DNA of 64,000 bases. It comes from Pseudonocardia parietis. Lineage in GTDB: Bacteria; Actinomycetota; Actinomycetes; Mycobacteriales; Pseudonocardiaceae. The stretch spans positions 6,634,001-6,698,000 of the forward strand of contig NZ_JAGINU010000001.1 in NCBI RefSeq assembly GCF_017876315.1, given 5' to 3'. The translations under genes were made by a program, and so were the position numbers. Below, piece after piece: positions 15,662 to 24,023 of this stretch; the stretch's first letter is position 1, and every line of letters begins with the position of its first letter. The notes beneath the pieces were generated by a model. It was not told where the DNA came from. It ran no database searches and saw only the letters and a program-made list of their open reading frames with translations.

Positions 15662-16878
15662 GGGGCGATCCGGTCGCGCATCACCGTGGCCAGCGCGTCG
15701 ACCCCGGCCAGGCAGTCGTCGCGCTCGGCCCACTCCCGCGGCGAGTGCGAGACGCCGGTCGGGTTGCGCACGAACAGCATCGCGGTGGGCACGACACCCG
15801 CCAGCACCCCGGCGTCGTGCCCGGCGGCGGTCGGCAGGACCGGCACGTTGCCGCCGAGTGCATCGCGGATCCGCTCCCGCGGGCCCTCCGGAAAGTCGAC
15901 GGCCGCCGACCGCGACTCGCCGACCACCTCGAGCCGGGTGCCCTCCGCGCCGGCGTGCCGGGCGGCGTCGGCGAGCAGGTCCCGGGTGAGCGCGTCGAGC
16001 TCCGGTGTGGACGGTGCACGGGCGTCGAGCACCGCACTCACCTCGGAGGCGATCGCGTTCGCTCCGTTCGGGGCCACCGCGATCTTGCCGAAGGTGGCGA
16101 CGCCGCCGTGCTGCACGGCGCGGGCGCGGGCCGCGGCGACGGTCGCCGCGTAGGGCAGCATCGGGTCGTGCCGGTCGTCCATCCTGGTCGCGCCGGCGTG
16201 GTTGGCCTCGCCGCGGAAGGCGAGCCGCCAGCGGCCGTGCGGCCAGATCGACGACGCGACGGCGATCGGGACGCCGAGCCGGTCCAGCGCGCGGCCCTGC
16301 TCGACGTGCAGCTCGACGAAGACCCCGATCCGCTGCGGCAGTGTCGTGTCGCGGCCCAGCCCGGCCGGGTCGACCCCGGCGCCGGTGAGGACCTCGGCGA
16401 GGGTGCGCCCGTCGCCGTCACGCAGCGCGCGGGCCCGGTCCGGGTCCAGCGCCCCGGTGGACAGCTGCGACCCGACGCAGGCGACCCCGAACCGGGCGCC
16501 CTCCTCGTCGGCGAACGCCACGACCCCGACCGGGCTCCGCGGGCGGACCCCCTCGGCCCGCAGCGCGTCGATCGCCGCGAACGCCGACGCGACGCCCAGC
16601 GGCCCGTCGAAGGCACCGCCGTCGGGCACCGAGTCCAGGTGCGACCCGGTGACGAAGGCGCCGGTGGGGTCGCCGGTCCAGCCGTGCGGCAGCCACCAGG
16701 CCCAGAGGTTGCCGTTGCGGTCGCGCTCGACGTCCATCCCGCGGGCGGTGGCGCAGCCGGTGAACCACTCGCGCAGGGTCAGGTCGGCGTCGTCCCAGGC
16801 GTAGCGGCGGTAGCCGCCGGTGCCCGGGTCACGGCCGACGCCTGCCAGCTCGGTCCAGAGCGAGTCGAACGCGGTCAC
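15658..16878 (-). CDS. M20-family amidohydrolase (allantoate/N-carbamoyl-amino-acid hydrolase-like), candidate formylglutamate deformylase
   Basis: A 406-residue binuclear zinc amidohydrolase. The first metal motif is GSHLDSVPDGGAFDGPLGV, the catalytic/bridging acids are in FADEEGARFG, further ligands are in ELHVEQGR and the last is SHSPREWAER near the C-terminus. The dimerisation-domain signature RGEANHAGATRMDDR is also present. The family normally cleaves allantoate or N-carbamoyl amino acids. Between hutU and hutF, with no HutG in the operon, the simplest role is hydrolysis of N-formyl-L-glutamate to glutamate and formate. That role is inference. GTG start overlaps the hutU stop as GTGA. 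Confidence 0.85.
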   Translation of the reverse strand: MTAFDSLWTELAGVGRDPGTGGYRRYAWDDADLTLREWFTGCATARGMDVERDRNGNLWAWWLPHGWTGDPTGAFVTGSHLDSVPDGGAFDGPLGVASAFAAIDALRAEGVRPRSPVGVVAFADEEGARFGVACVGSQLSTGALDPDRARALRDGDGRTLAEVLTGAGVDPAGLGRDTTLPQRIGVFVELHVEQGRALDRLGVPIAVASSIWPHGRWRLAFRGEANHAGATRMDDRHDPMLPYAATVAAARARAVQHGGVATFGKIAVAPNGANAIASEVSAVLDARAPSTPELDALTRDLLADAARHAGAEGTRLEVVGESRSAAVDFPEGPRERIRDALGGNVPVLPTAAGHDAGVLAGVVPTAMLFVRNPTGVSHSPREWAERDDCLAGVDALATVMRDRIAP

Positions 16879-18542
16879 CAGCCCGGCTCCATCGGGATCC
16901 GGACGCCGCGCTCGCGGGCGACCTGCGCGGCGTGCGGGTAGCCGGCGTCGACGTGCCGCAGGACTCCCGTCGCCGGGTCGTTGATGAGCACCCGTTCCAG
17001 TTTGGCCGCGGCGAGCGCGGTGCCGTCGGCGACGCAGACCTGGCCGGCGTGCTGGGAACGGCCGATGCCGACCCCGCCGCCGTGGTGGATCGACACCCAT
17101 GTGGCGCCGGACGCGGTGGTGACCAGGGCGTTGAGCAGCGGCCAGTCGGCGATCGCGTCGGATCCGTCGAGCATCGCCTCGGTCTCCCGGTACGGCGATG
17201 CCACCGACCCGGCGTCGAGGTGGTCGCGGCCGATCACGATCGGGGCGCTCACCTCGCCGGAGGCGACCATCTCGTTGAACCGCAGGCCCGCCCGGTGCCG
17301 CTCGCCGTAGCCGAGCCAGCAGATCCGCGCGGGCAGCCCCTCGAAGGCGATCCTCTCCCCGGCCATCGTGATCCAGCGCCGGAGGCTCTCGTCGGCGCCG
17401 AACAGCTCGAGGATCGCCCGGTCGGTGGCCGCGATGTCGGCCGGGTCGCCGGACAGCGCCACCCACCGGAACGGTCCGCGGCCCTCCTCGAACTGCGGGC
17501 GGATGTAGGCGGGGACGAAGCCGGGGAAGTCGAACGCGCGCTCGTAGCCGCCGTGGCGGGCCTCGTCGCGGATCGAGTTGCCGTAGTCGAACACCTCGGC
17601 GCCCCGGTCGGCGAACCCGACCATCGCCTCGACGTGCGCGGCCATCGACGCCCTGGCCCGCGCGGTGAAGGCCTCCGGATCCGCGGCAGCGGCGTCGGCC
17701 ATCTCCTCGACGGCCGTGCCGACCGGCAGGTACGACAGCGGGTCGTGGGCCGAGGTCTGGTCGGTGACGACGTCGATCGGGGCGCCCCGGCGCAGCAGTT
17801 CCGGGACCACCTCGGCGGCGTTGCCGACGACGCCGATCGACAGCGCCCGGCGGGCGTCGCGGGCCTCGATCGCACGGTGCAGCGCGTCGTCGAGGTCGTC
17901 GGCGCGCACGTCGAGGTAGCGGTGCGCGATCCGGCGCTCGATCCGGGCCGGGTCGGCCTCGACGCAGAGCACGACACCGTCGTTCATCGTGACCGCGAGG
18001 GGCTGCGCCCCGCCCATGCCGCCCAGGCCTGCGGTCAGCGTGATCGTGCCCGCGAGGGATCCGCCGAAGCGCTTGCGGGCCACCGCGGCGAACGTCTCGT
18101 AGGTTCCCTGCAGGATGCCCTGGGTTCCGATGTAGATCCACGAGCCGGCCGTCATCTGGCCGTACATGGTGAGTCCGGCGGCCTCGAGGCGGCGGAACTC
18201 GGGCCAGTCGGCCCAGTCGGCGACGAGGTTGGAGTTGGCCAGCAGGACCCGCGGTGCCCACTCGTGGGTACGCAGGACGCCGACCGGTTTGCCGGACTGG
18301 ATCAGCAGGGTCTCGTCGCCGGCGAGCTCGCGCAGGCAGTCGAGGATCGCGTCGAGCGCCGCGTGGCTGCGGGCGGCCCGCCCGGTGCCGCCGTAGACGA
18401 CGAGGTCCTCGGGACGCTCCGCCACCTCGGGATCGAGGTTGTTCAGCAGCATCCGCAGCGCGGCCTCCTGCGGCCAGCCGCGGCAGCTGAGCGCGGTGCC
18501 GCGGGGGGCGCGCACCGCGGCGCGGGACGGTGACGGCGTCAT
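16875..18542 (-). CDS. hutU: urocanate hydratase
   Basis: A 555-residue urocanase that hydrates urocanate to imidazolonepropionate using tightly bound NAD. Recognisable blocks: MLLNNLDPEVAERP, YGGTGRAARS, QSGKPVGVLRTHEWAPRV, GSWIYIGTQGILQGTYETF and the Rossmann-like GVVGNAAEVVPELL. AAGLTMYGQMTAGSWIYIG and ITLTAGLGGMGGAQPLA are typical. It is the first gene of the operon, preceded by a strong AAGGAG, and its promoter region is shared with the divergent IclR gene. Confidence 0.97.
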   Translation of the reverse strand: MTPSPSRAAVRAPRGTALSCRGWPQEAALRMLLNNLDPEVAERPEDLVVYGGTGRAARSHAALDAILDCLRELAGDETLLIQSGKPVGVLRTHEWAPRVLLANSNLVADWADWPEFRRLEAAGLTMYGQMTAGSWIYIGTQGILQGTYETFAAVARKRFGGSLAGTITLTAGLGGMGGAQPLAVTMNDGVVLCVEADPARIERRIAHRYLDVRADDLDDALHRAIEARDARRALSIGVVGNAAEVVPELLRRGAPIDVVTDQTSAHDPLSYLPVGTAVEEMADAAAADPEAFTARARASMAAHVEAMVGFADRGAEVFDYGNSIRDEARHGGYERAFDFPGFVPAYIRPQFEEGRGPFRWVALSGDPADIAATDRAILELFGADESLRRWITMAGERIAFEGLPARICWLGYGERHRAGLRFNEMVASGEVSAPIVIGRDHLDAGSVASPYRETEAMLDGSDAIADWPLLNALVTTASGATWVSIHHGGGVGIGRSQHAGQVCVADGTALAAAKLERVLINDPATGVLRHVDAGYPHAAQVARERGVRIPMEPGW

Positions 18543-18643
18543 GGCGGGCTCCTTCGTCGTCGCTGTGGGTCAGTGCACCGCGTCCGGGCCGTGCCGAGCC
18601 AGCACCTCGCTCCCTGAGTCGTCTGAGATCCGAGACTTCCGAC

Positions 18644-18649
18644 TACGGT
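18644..18649 (+). promoter_or_regulatory. -10 element (TACGGT) for leaderless iclR transcript
   Basis: TACGGT fits the actinobacterial TANNNT -10 pattern and is followed, seven bases later, by the GTG at 18657. Transcription would begin at or next to the start codon. The same TACGGT-N6-GTG arrangement precedes the second IclR gene at 40328. Between here and hutU, TCTGAGATCCGAGA (18621-18634) is a partial palindrome that may be the operator. Confidence 0.45.
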
Positions 18650-18656
18650 GAGGACC

Positions 18657-19448
18657 GTGACCAGCAGCAGCACCTCGCCCGCGGTGGGCCGGGCGCTGGA
18701 CGTCCTGCTGTACCTGGCCGCCCGGCCCGGGCCGGTCCCCGGCGCGACCCTGGTCCGGGAGCTCGGGATCCCGCGGTCGTCGGCGTACCACCTGCTGACG
18801 GTGCTCACCGAGCGCGGCTTCGTCGTCCACTACCCGGACCAGCAGCGTTACGGCCTCGGCGTCAGCGCGTTCGAGGTCGGCAGCGCCTACCTGCGGCACG
18901 GCTCGCTGGAGCTCCTCGGCAGACCTGCCGCCCGCCGTCTCGCCGCCCGGACCGGCGAGATCGCGCACCTCGGCATCCTGCACGGGGCGGACACGCTCTA
19001 CCTGGTGAAGGAGCGTCCCGCCCGGCAGCCGATGCCGGTCACCCTGGTGACCGAGGTCGGCGTCCGGCTGCCCGCCTCGCTGACCGCGAACGGGCGGTCG
19101 ATCCTCGCCCACCTGGGCGCGCCCCAGCTGCGGGCGCTGTTCGGGCACTCGTCGTCGCTGGTCACCCGTACCGCGCACGGCCCGGCCTCGCTGCGGGCGC
19201 TGCGGACCGTGCTGGCCGCCGAGCTGGCGCAGGGCTACGCCCGGGAGGACGAGATGATCACCGATGGCATGCAGTCGGTCGGGGCGTGCGCCTTCGACCA
19301 CACCGGGACGCCGGTCGCCGCCTTCAGCGTGACCCGCCGGATCGACCGCGCGAGCACCCCGGTCGCCCGGATCGCCGACGCCGTCCGGGACGCTGCCCGG
19401 CGGTTGACGGGGGCGATGTCGGGTACGGCTCCGGCGGGATGGTTCTGA
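18657..19448 (+). CDS. IclR-family regulator of the hut locus
   Basis: A 263-residue regulator with an N-terminal winged helix (VGRALDVLLYLAARPGPV, then LVRELGIPRSSAYHLLTVL) and a C-terminal IclR effector domain (EIAHLGILHGADTLYLVKE; the usual G-R-x-LP-A segment appears as VRLPASLTANGRSILA). It is divergent from hutU across ~110 bp, so it most likely controls hut genes in response to histidine or urocanate. That is inferred from position. Start is GTG at 18657, favoured by the -10 element; the in-frame GTG at 18648 would add three residues. Confidence 0.88.
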   Translation: MTSSSTSPAVGRALDVLLYLAARPGPVPGATLVRELGIPRSSAYHLLTVLTERGFVVHYPDQQRYGLGVSAFEVGSAYLRHGSLELLGRPAARRLAARTGEIAHLGILHGADTLYLVKERPARQPMPVTLVTEVGVRLPASLTANGRSILAHLGAPQLRALFGHSSSLVTRTAHGPASLRALRTVLAAELAQGYAREDEMITDGMQSVGACAFDHTGTPVAAFSVTRRIDRASTPVARIADAVRDAARRLTGAMSGTAPAGWF

Positions 19449-19455
19449 GCAGGGC

Positions 19456-19980
19456 CTACAGCGTCACGTCCGGGCGGCCCGGCTCGTCCGGCTCGCCGTG
19501 GTCGCGGCGGACGATGCTGATCAACCCGTTCGGCTCGATGTACGCGCGTTCCACCTCGGCGGGGTCGTCGACACCGTGCAGCCGCAGCTGCGACTGCACC
19601 TCCTCGCGGGTCATCAGCTCCCGCCGCAGGACCTGCAGGTTGTACTCGCCGTTGCGGATCAGCAGCCGCGGCTCGGACTTGATCAGCCGTCCGATCCGGG
19701 GCCAGCGGTAGGCCAGCGCGTCGAACACGACGCTCCAGAACAGGATCGTGCCGACGAGGACCGCGCCATCGGTCACCGAACTCGCCTGGCCGTGCAACCC
19801 CACCGCCGCCGCCTGCGCGACGAGCACGACCAGCAGCACGTCGGTGATCCCGAGACCGCCCGCCTCCCGCCTGCCGATCACGCGCATCATGGCGAGCAGG
19901 GCGATGTAGGTCGCGCTGCCGCGGACGAAGATCTCCAGCAACGGGATGCTCAGCGCGAAGAGCGAGTGCAGTGTCGACAT
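19456..19980 (-). CDS. DUF421 (YetF-type) membrane protein
   Basis: A 174-residue protein with three N-terminal membrane helices followed by a small cytosolic domain. Family landmarks: MMRVIGRREAGGLGITDVL at the membrane edge and the YIEPNGLISIVRRD end. EPRLLIRNGEYNLQVLRRELMT is the expected DUF421 beta-hairpin region. Function of the family is unknown; B. subtilis YetF relatives affect membrane/spore properties. It ends eight bases from the convergent IclR gene and is in line with the DUF218 gene upstream. Confidence 0.85.
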   Translation of the reverse strand: MSTLHSLFALSIPLLEIFVRGSATYIALLAMMRVIGRREAGGLGITDVLLVVLVAQAAAVGLHGQASSVTDGAVLVGTILFWSVVFDALAYRWPRIGRLIKSEPRLLIRNGEYNLQVLRRELMTREEVQSQLRLHGVDDPAEVERAYIEPNGLISIVRRDHGEPDEPGRPDVTL

Positions 19981-20036
19981 GAGGACGGGGTACCCGCTAT
20001 CGGCGACCTTCGCCGGAACCCACCGGACACTCGATC

Positions 20037-21089
20037 TCAGGCCACCAGCAGGACGACGGCGGGTACCGGCAGCGACACCAGGAGCAGCAGGACCGCCACC
20101 AGGACGCGGTGCTCGCGCAGGATGGCGACGAACTCCCGGAGCACGGCGCTCGGCCAGTAGTACCCGGCCGTCGGAGCACCGACGGCCTGGGCGTCGACGC
20201 CGAGCCTGCGGGCGAGCACGGCCGCGCGGAACGCGTGGTAGTTGCTGGTGACGATCAGTCCGGCTCCGGCGCTCTCGGGAAGACACCCGGAGCCTCGCTC
20301 GGCCTGCACCAGTGCGTCGCTGAACCGCAGGTTCTGCTCCGTGGTGCGCGATTCGGTCTCCGCCCGCAGCGCGGCGGGGTCGGCGCCGTGCGCGACGGCC
20401 CACCGGCTCATCGCCTCGCCCTCCGCGAGCTGCTCGTCGGTCCCCTTGCCGCCGGACAGGACCAGCAACCGCGCGCCGCGGCGGGCGAACTCGGCCATCC
20501 CGACCGTGATCCTGGAGGCCAGTAGCGGCGGGACCGCGCTTCCGTGCAGACCGGAACCGAGCACCACCACCCAGTCGGCCGGACGGTCCCGCACCAGCCA
20601 CTGGTACAGCCGCGCGTAGAGCAGGAACGCGACGAACTGGAAGGCGAGGAAGAAGGCCGCCAGCGCGCACAGCAACCACAGCGCCCGCAGCCACACCGAG
20701 TCGGCCAGCAGCACCGGGACGGCCGCCGCCAGCAGTACGACGACGAGGATCCCGCCGAGCAGGGACAGCGAGTTCCCCGGGCTCGCCCGTTCACGGCGCA
20801 GCATGACGACCCCGTTGAGGAGCAGGAACCCGGCGAAGACGAGTGCGATCAGCGGTGAGGCCAGCATCAGGACGAGTCCGGTCGCCACCACCGGATTGCC
20901 GCCGACGAACCCCAGCGTCGCCGCGGCGTTGCCGACGAGCAGCGCCGCGGCGAGCAGCCAGTAGGCGTTGCTGAGCCGTCGCGGATCCCGGCGGATGCGG
21001 CGCCGGACGAACAGGCAGCCGCCGACCGCGAGGAGCAGGGACACGACCGGTACCGCGAGGGAGACCAGCACGAGCGCGATGTCGAACAT
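20037..21089 (-). CDS. DUF218 (YdcF/SanA-like) membrane protein
   Basis: A 350-residue protein. The first ~190 residues hold about six membrane helices. A DUF218 domain follows, with VVLGSGLHGSAVPPLLASRI, VLSGGKGTDEQLAEGEAM, the acidic/Thr motif ESRTTEQNLRFS and IVTSNYHAFRAAVLARRLG. A final hydrophobic helix ends the protein. E. coli relatives (SanA, ElyC) act in envelope integrity and peptidoglycan precursor metabolism. Start at MFDIALVLVSL; upstream sequence contains the inverted repeat at 21167-21216 and is not coding. Confidence 0.88.
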   Translation of the reverse strand: MFDIALVLVSLAVPVVSLLLAVGGCLFVRRRIRRDPRRLSNAYWLLAAALLVGNAAATLGFVGGNPVVATGLVLMLASPLIALVFAGFLLLNGVVMLRRERASPGNSLSLLGGILVVVLLAAAVPVLLADSVWLRALWLLCALAAFFLAFQFVAFLLYARLYQWLVRDRPADWVVVLGSGLHGSAVPPLLASRITVGMAEFARRGARLLVLSGGKGTDEQLAEGEAMSRWAVAHGADPAALRAETESRTTEQNLRFSDALVQAERGSGCLPESAGAGLIVTSNYHAFRAAVLARRLGVDAQAVGAPTAGYYWPSAVLREFVAILREHRVLVAVLLLLVSLPVPAVVLLVA

Positions 21090-21166
21090 GATCGTCTCAT
21101 CGTGCCCCTCCCCCGCCCCGCCGCGAGCCCGCCCCGCACACCGCCACCCACTCGTGCGGCCGCCCG

Positions 21167-21216
21167 GCCGAATGTCACGTGGATGCGGTGACCACGACAC
21201 TCACGTGACATTCGGC
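21167..21216. repeat. inverted repeat, 15-bp perfect arms and 20-nt loop (copy 1)
   Basis: Left arm GCCGAATGTCACGTG (21167-21181) and right arm CACGTGACATTCGGC (21202-21216) are perfectly complementary, with a 20-nt loop beginning gatgc. It lies 12 bases beyond the stop of the von Willebrand gene. A second copy with compensating changes and the same loop length is at 40261-40310. It could be a terminator, a protein-binding site or a mobile palindromic repeat. Confidence 0.8.
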
Positions 21217-21228
21217 GCCGGTGGAGGG

Positions 21229-23151
21229 TCAGCCGCGTCGGCGTCGCCGTAGGACGAGCGCCCCGCCGGTCCCTACGGCGAGCAGGACGAGGCCCGCCAC
21301 GACGACCGGTGTGCCGGGGAACCCGGGGCCCGCGTCGTCCGAATCGACCCCCGCCGGGGGCCCGCCCTCCGCCACCGCGGCGGACTCGAACGGGGTGGCC
21401 CCGGCAGTGGTGGCGTAGACCGGCCCGGGCTCGGTGGCACCGCTGACGGTGAGATCGATCCGGACCGGGATCGGGGCGGCGGTCCGGCTGTCCTCCTCGT
21501 GCGGCGGGGACACCTGGACGCCGATGTAGTACCAGCCCGGCAGGCTCTGCGATCTGGCCGCGAGGACGTCGGCGTCACGGTTGAGATAGCGCACCGGGAC
21601 GGTCGTGAGCGCGGGGTCGTGGGTGGGCAGGACCACGTTCCGGCCGGAGTAGGGGAAGGTGGCGTCGTCGATCTCCTCCCGGGTGGGCGCGTACAACGTC
21701 GTGTGCACGGGAGAGAGGTTGGCCAGCCCGCGGCCGGGGGTCTCGGCGAACCGCACCCGGTAGGCCAGCGACCGTCCCCAGTCCAGTCGCACCCGGTAGA
21801 AGACGAACTCGCCGCGCTGGAGGGTGTCGGTGTAGCTCCCGGAGCCGTCGAGAACTCCCGCGGTGGCGAAGGACCCGCCGCCGGCCGCCGGCACGGGCGC
21901 GGCGTCGGTCCCGGCGAGCGTGGGAGCCGGCAGTACCGCGACCGGGCCGGGCTCGGTGACCGGCTGCTCGACACCGACCAGCAGTTCCACCGGCAGCCGG
22001 GCCGGGACGCCCTCCGACACCCGGTTCCAGACCAGGCCGAAGACGTAGCGGCCGGGCCCCTTGCACCGATCCGCTCCTCCGCCGGTCCGCTCCTCCGCCG
22101 CCCCGGTCCAGGTGGTCGACACCGTCAGCGTCGCTCCGTCGCTGGACCGCGACTGCTGCGCGGCCTCGAACTCGTTGCAGTCCTCGCCCGCCTCGCCGTA
22201 GGTGCGCAGGTTCAGCGCGTTGAAGTCGTCGAGGACCCCGACGCCGGGGACGCGCGGGTAGGTGACCGTGGCGGTGAAGTACGCGGTGGCCCCGGCCGGC
22301 ACGTCGACGGAGTAGTAGCGGGTCTCCTTCTGCCCGATCGTGTCCAGGTGCTGGCCCGGGGCCGCGACCGGGGCGGCCTCGACGGTGGGACCGCCGGTGA
22401 TCGGGGTCCCGGTCGGCTCGTAGTTGCGCAGCGCCGTGGCCGTGATCCGTGGCAGGACCTGGGAGAGTGCCTCCCCGTCGAGGGCGTCGGTGTAGGTGCC
22501 GCCGGTCGTCTGGGCGACGCAGCTGAGCTGGGCTCGAGCCGTGTCATCGACGCCGAACCCGACGGCGTGCACGACCAGGTCGAGTCCCTGGCCGGCCAGC
22601 TCACGCACGACCTCGCAGGGCTCCGGCGGGGCGCAGGTGTCCTCGCCGTCGGAGACGAGCACGATCGACCTCGGGCCCTCCTGCGGCAGTTCCTCGGCCG
22701 CGACCTGCAGGGACCGCCCGATCGGGGTGTAGCCGCGCGGGGTCACCGAGTCGACCGCGCCGGTGATCGCGGCCCGGTCGAGAGCGGACGGCGGCTGCAG
22801 GACGGTGACGTCCTCGCAGCCCTGGGCACGCTCCGCCTCGGAGTTCCCGGTCGACGTGCCGTAGACCGCGAGACCGACCGGGGCGGCGTCGGGCGTGGCG
22901 TCGATCATCGTGCGCACGGCCTGCTGGGCGGCCTGCATCTTCGTGCCGCCCGACGGGTCGGGCCCGGTCATCGACCCCGACTCGTCCAGGACCACCATCG
23001 TCGGGGCGAACTCGGGCCCCGGGTCGGGGCTGCCCGGCGCCGGCGGCTCCTGAGCGCCGGCCACCGACACCGGCGCCATGCCCAGCACCGACACCAGGAC
23101 GATGAGCAGGAGGGCACGCAGGCCCGCCCGCCTCGGTTCTCTCGAGTTCAT
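21229..23151 (-). CDS. secreted von Willebrand factor A-domain protein with C-terminal membrane anchor
   Basis: A 640-residue exported protein. It has a signal peptide (residues 1-33, cleavage near AGAQ) and a vWA domain (~48-240) with intact MIDAS residues DESGSM (56-61), a Thr in GYTPIG and Asp in LVSDGEDTC. Long Ig/jelly-roll-like beta regions (250-590) follow. The C-terminus is a hydrophobic helix plus RRRRRRG, a stop-transfer anchor without an LPXTG motif. Metal-dependent protein binding at the cell surface is expected; the ligand is unknown. Start at MNSREPRRAG gives the proper signal peptide. Confidence 0.85.
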   Translation of the reverse strand: MNSREPRRAGLRALLLIVLVSVLGMAPVSVAGAQEPPAPGSPDPGPEFAPTMVVLDESGSMTGPDPSGGTKMQAAQQAVRTMIDATPDAAPVGLAVYGTSTGNSEAERAQGCEDVTVLQPPSALDRAAITGAVDSVTPRGYTPIGRSLQVAAEELPQEGPRSIVLVSDGEDTCAPPEPCEVVRELAGQGLDLVVHAVGFGVDDTARAQLSCVAQTTGGTYTDALDGEALSQVLPRITATALRNYEPTGTPITGGPTVEAAPVAAPGQHLDTIGQKETRYYSVDVPAGATAYFTATVTYPRVPGVGVLDDFNALNLRTYGEAGEDCNEFEAAQQSRSSDGATLTVSTTWTGAAEERTGGGADRCKGPGRYVFGLVWNRVSEGVPARLPVELLVGVEQPVTEPGPVAVLPAPTLAGTDAAPVPAAGGGSFATAGVLDGSGSYTDTLQRGEFVFYRVRLDWGRSLAYRVRFAETPGRGLANLSPVHTTLYAPTREEIDDATFPYSGRNVVLPTHDPALTTVPVRYLNRDADVLAARSQSLPGWYYIGVQVSPPHEEDSRTAAPIPVRIDLTVSGATEPGPVYATTAGATPFESAAVAEGGPPAGVDSDDAGPGFPGTPVVVAGLVLLAVGTGGALVLRRRRRG

Positions 23152-23357
23152 GCGCGGACAACCGGCCTTCCTGTGCGAGGCGGTCGGACGCCCGCCCAGG
23201 CGGCCCTCTGCCCACGTGATCAGTCGCACCCACAAGATCACACCATCGGGTGAGAACCGTCTCCGCCCCCGTGAGGCTGTGCGCCGGAGACGACCTCCGC
23301 CGGGGACGCCGGCGCCGACCGATTACAAGGACGACGGCCAGCCGGAACAGGAATCCG

Positions 23358-23541
23358 CTACGTGGAGCCTGCCGTGATCCCGAGGACGCGTGCAGCGTTC
23401 TCCTTCAACACGAGAGGCCGCACCTCGTCCCTGATCTCCAGCGCCGCGAAGTCCTCGATCCACCGGTCCGGAGCCGTGGCCGTCCTGCTCGACGTGGGTG
23501 TGCACGTCGATCGCGACGAGCCGGTCGAGGTCGAGCGTCAC
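23358..23541 (-). pseudogene. amidohydrolase (ACMSD-like) gene remnant with large internal deletion
   Basis: From a GTG that overlaps the MarR stop as GTGA, the frame reads MTLDLDRLVAIDVHTHVEQ, the start of an amidohydrolase with the metal-binding HxH. After about 23 codons it passes out of frame near 23470. From there another minus frame reads PDRWIEDFAALEIRDEVRP and then VLKENAARVLG to a stop at 23358, which is the typical C-terminus of the same family. Roughly 270 central codons are missing. Intact amidohydrolases accompany hydroxycinnamate-degradation genes in other actinobacteria, as far as I recall. The loss looks recent because both ends are still readable. Confidence 0.75.
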
Positions 23542-24023
23542 GACGTCCCCTTCTGCCGGTCGGCCAGCGCGGTGTAGCCGAGTTCCAGGCTCTGCCGGAA
23601 CAGCGGATGCTGGACGTCCGGCACCGCGCCGAGCATCTCCTCCTCGATCGCCGCGACCAACGGGTCGCAGCGTTCGAGGAGGTCACGGCCGCCATCGGTC
23701 AGTGTCAGCAGCAGAACCCGGCGGTTGTCCGGGTCGCGTCGGCGGACGACGAAGCCGTGGTTCTCCAGCCAGCGCACCATCTCGTTCATCGTCTGCGGAG
23801 TGACGAACGAGCGCCGGGCGAGCTGGGCCGAGGACAGCTCGTCCCGCTCGCGCAGCGCGGTGAGCGCGGTGAACTGCAGGGTGGTGAGCCCGTGCGGGCG
23901 CAGCGCCTCGTCCATCCGTGCCCGGATCGCCAGTTCCAAGCGCTTGACGAGGTACAGCGTGAGAGGTCGGTCCGGCACCTCCGGATCCTCCCGCACCGCC
24001 CGTACGGGCGTCGTCGCCGTCAT
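23538..24023 (-). CDS. MarR-family regulator of the hydroxycinnamate cluster
   Basis: A 161-residue winged-helix regulator. The DNA-binding part reads LTTLQFTALTALRERDELSSAQLARRSFVTPQTMNEMV-type helices (residues ~46-83), then the wing RRDPDNRRVLLLTLTDGG. Its ATG overlaps the acyl-CoA synthetase stop as ATGA. Position and family match the CouR/FerR repressors that release DNA on binding hydroxycinnamoyl-CoA. The 21-bp palindrome upstream of vdh is its likely operator. Confidence 0.9.
   Translation of the reverse strand: MTATTPVRAVREDPEVPDRPLTLYLVKRLELAIRARMDEALRPHGLTTLQFTALTALRERDELSSAQLARRSFVTPQTMNEMVRWLENHGFVVRRRDPDNRRVLLLTLTDGGRDLLERCDPLVAAIEEEMLGAVPDVQHPLFRQSLELGYTALADRQKGTS

Noticed and set aside
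16879..18261. N-terminal extension of the M20 amidohydrolase frame (would give an 867-residue protein)
   Set aside because: The extension lies entirely inside hutU and has no domain homology; the GTG at 16878 with a GTGA overlap is the natural start.
21167..21216. Reading the inverted repeat as an ordinary intrinsic terminator of the von Willebrand gene
   Set aside because: No T-run follows on either strand, the loop is 20 nt, and a second copy lies upstream of a promoter rather than after a gene.
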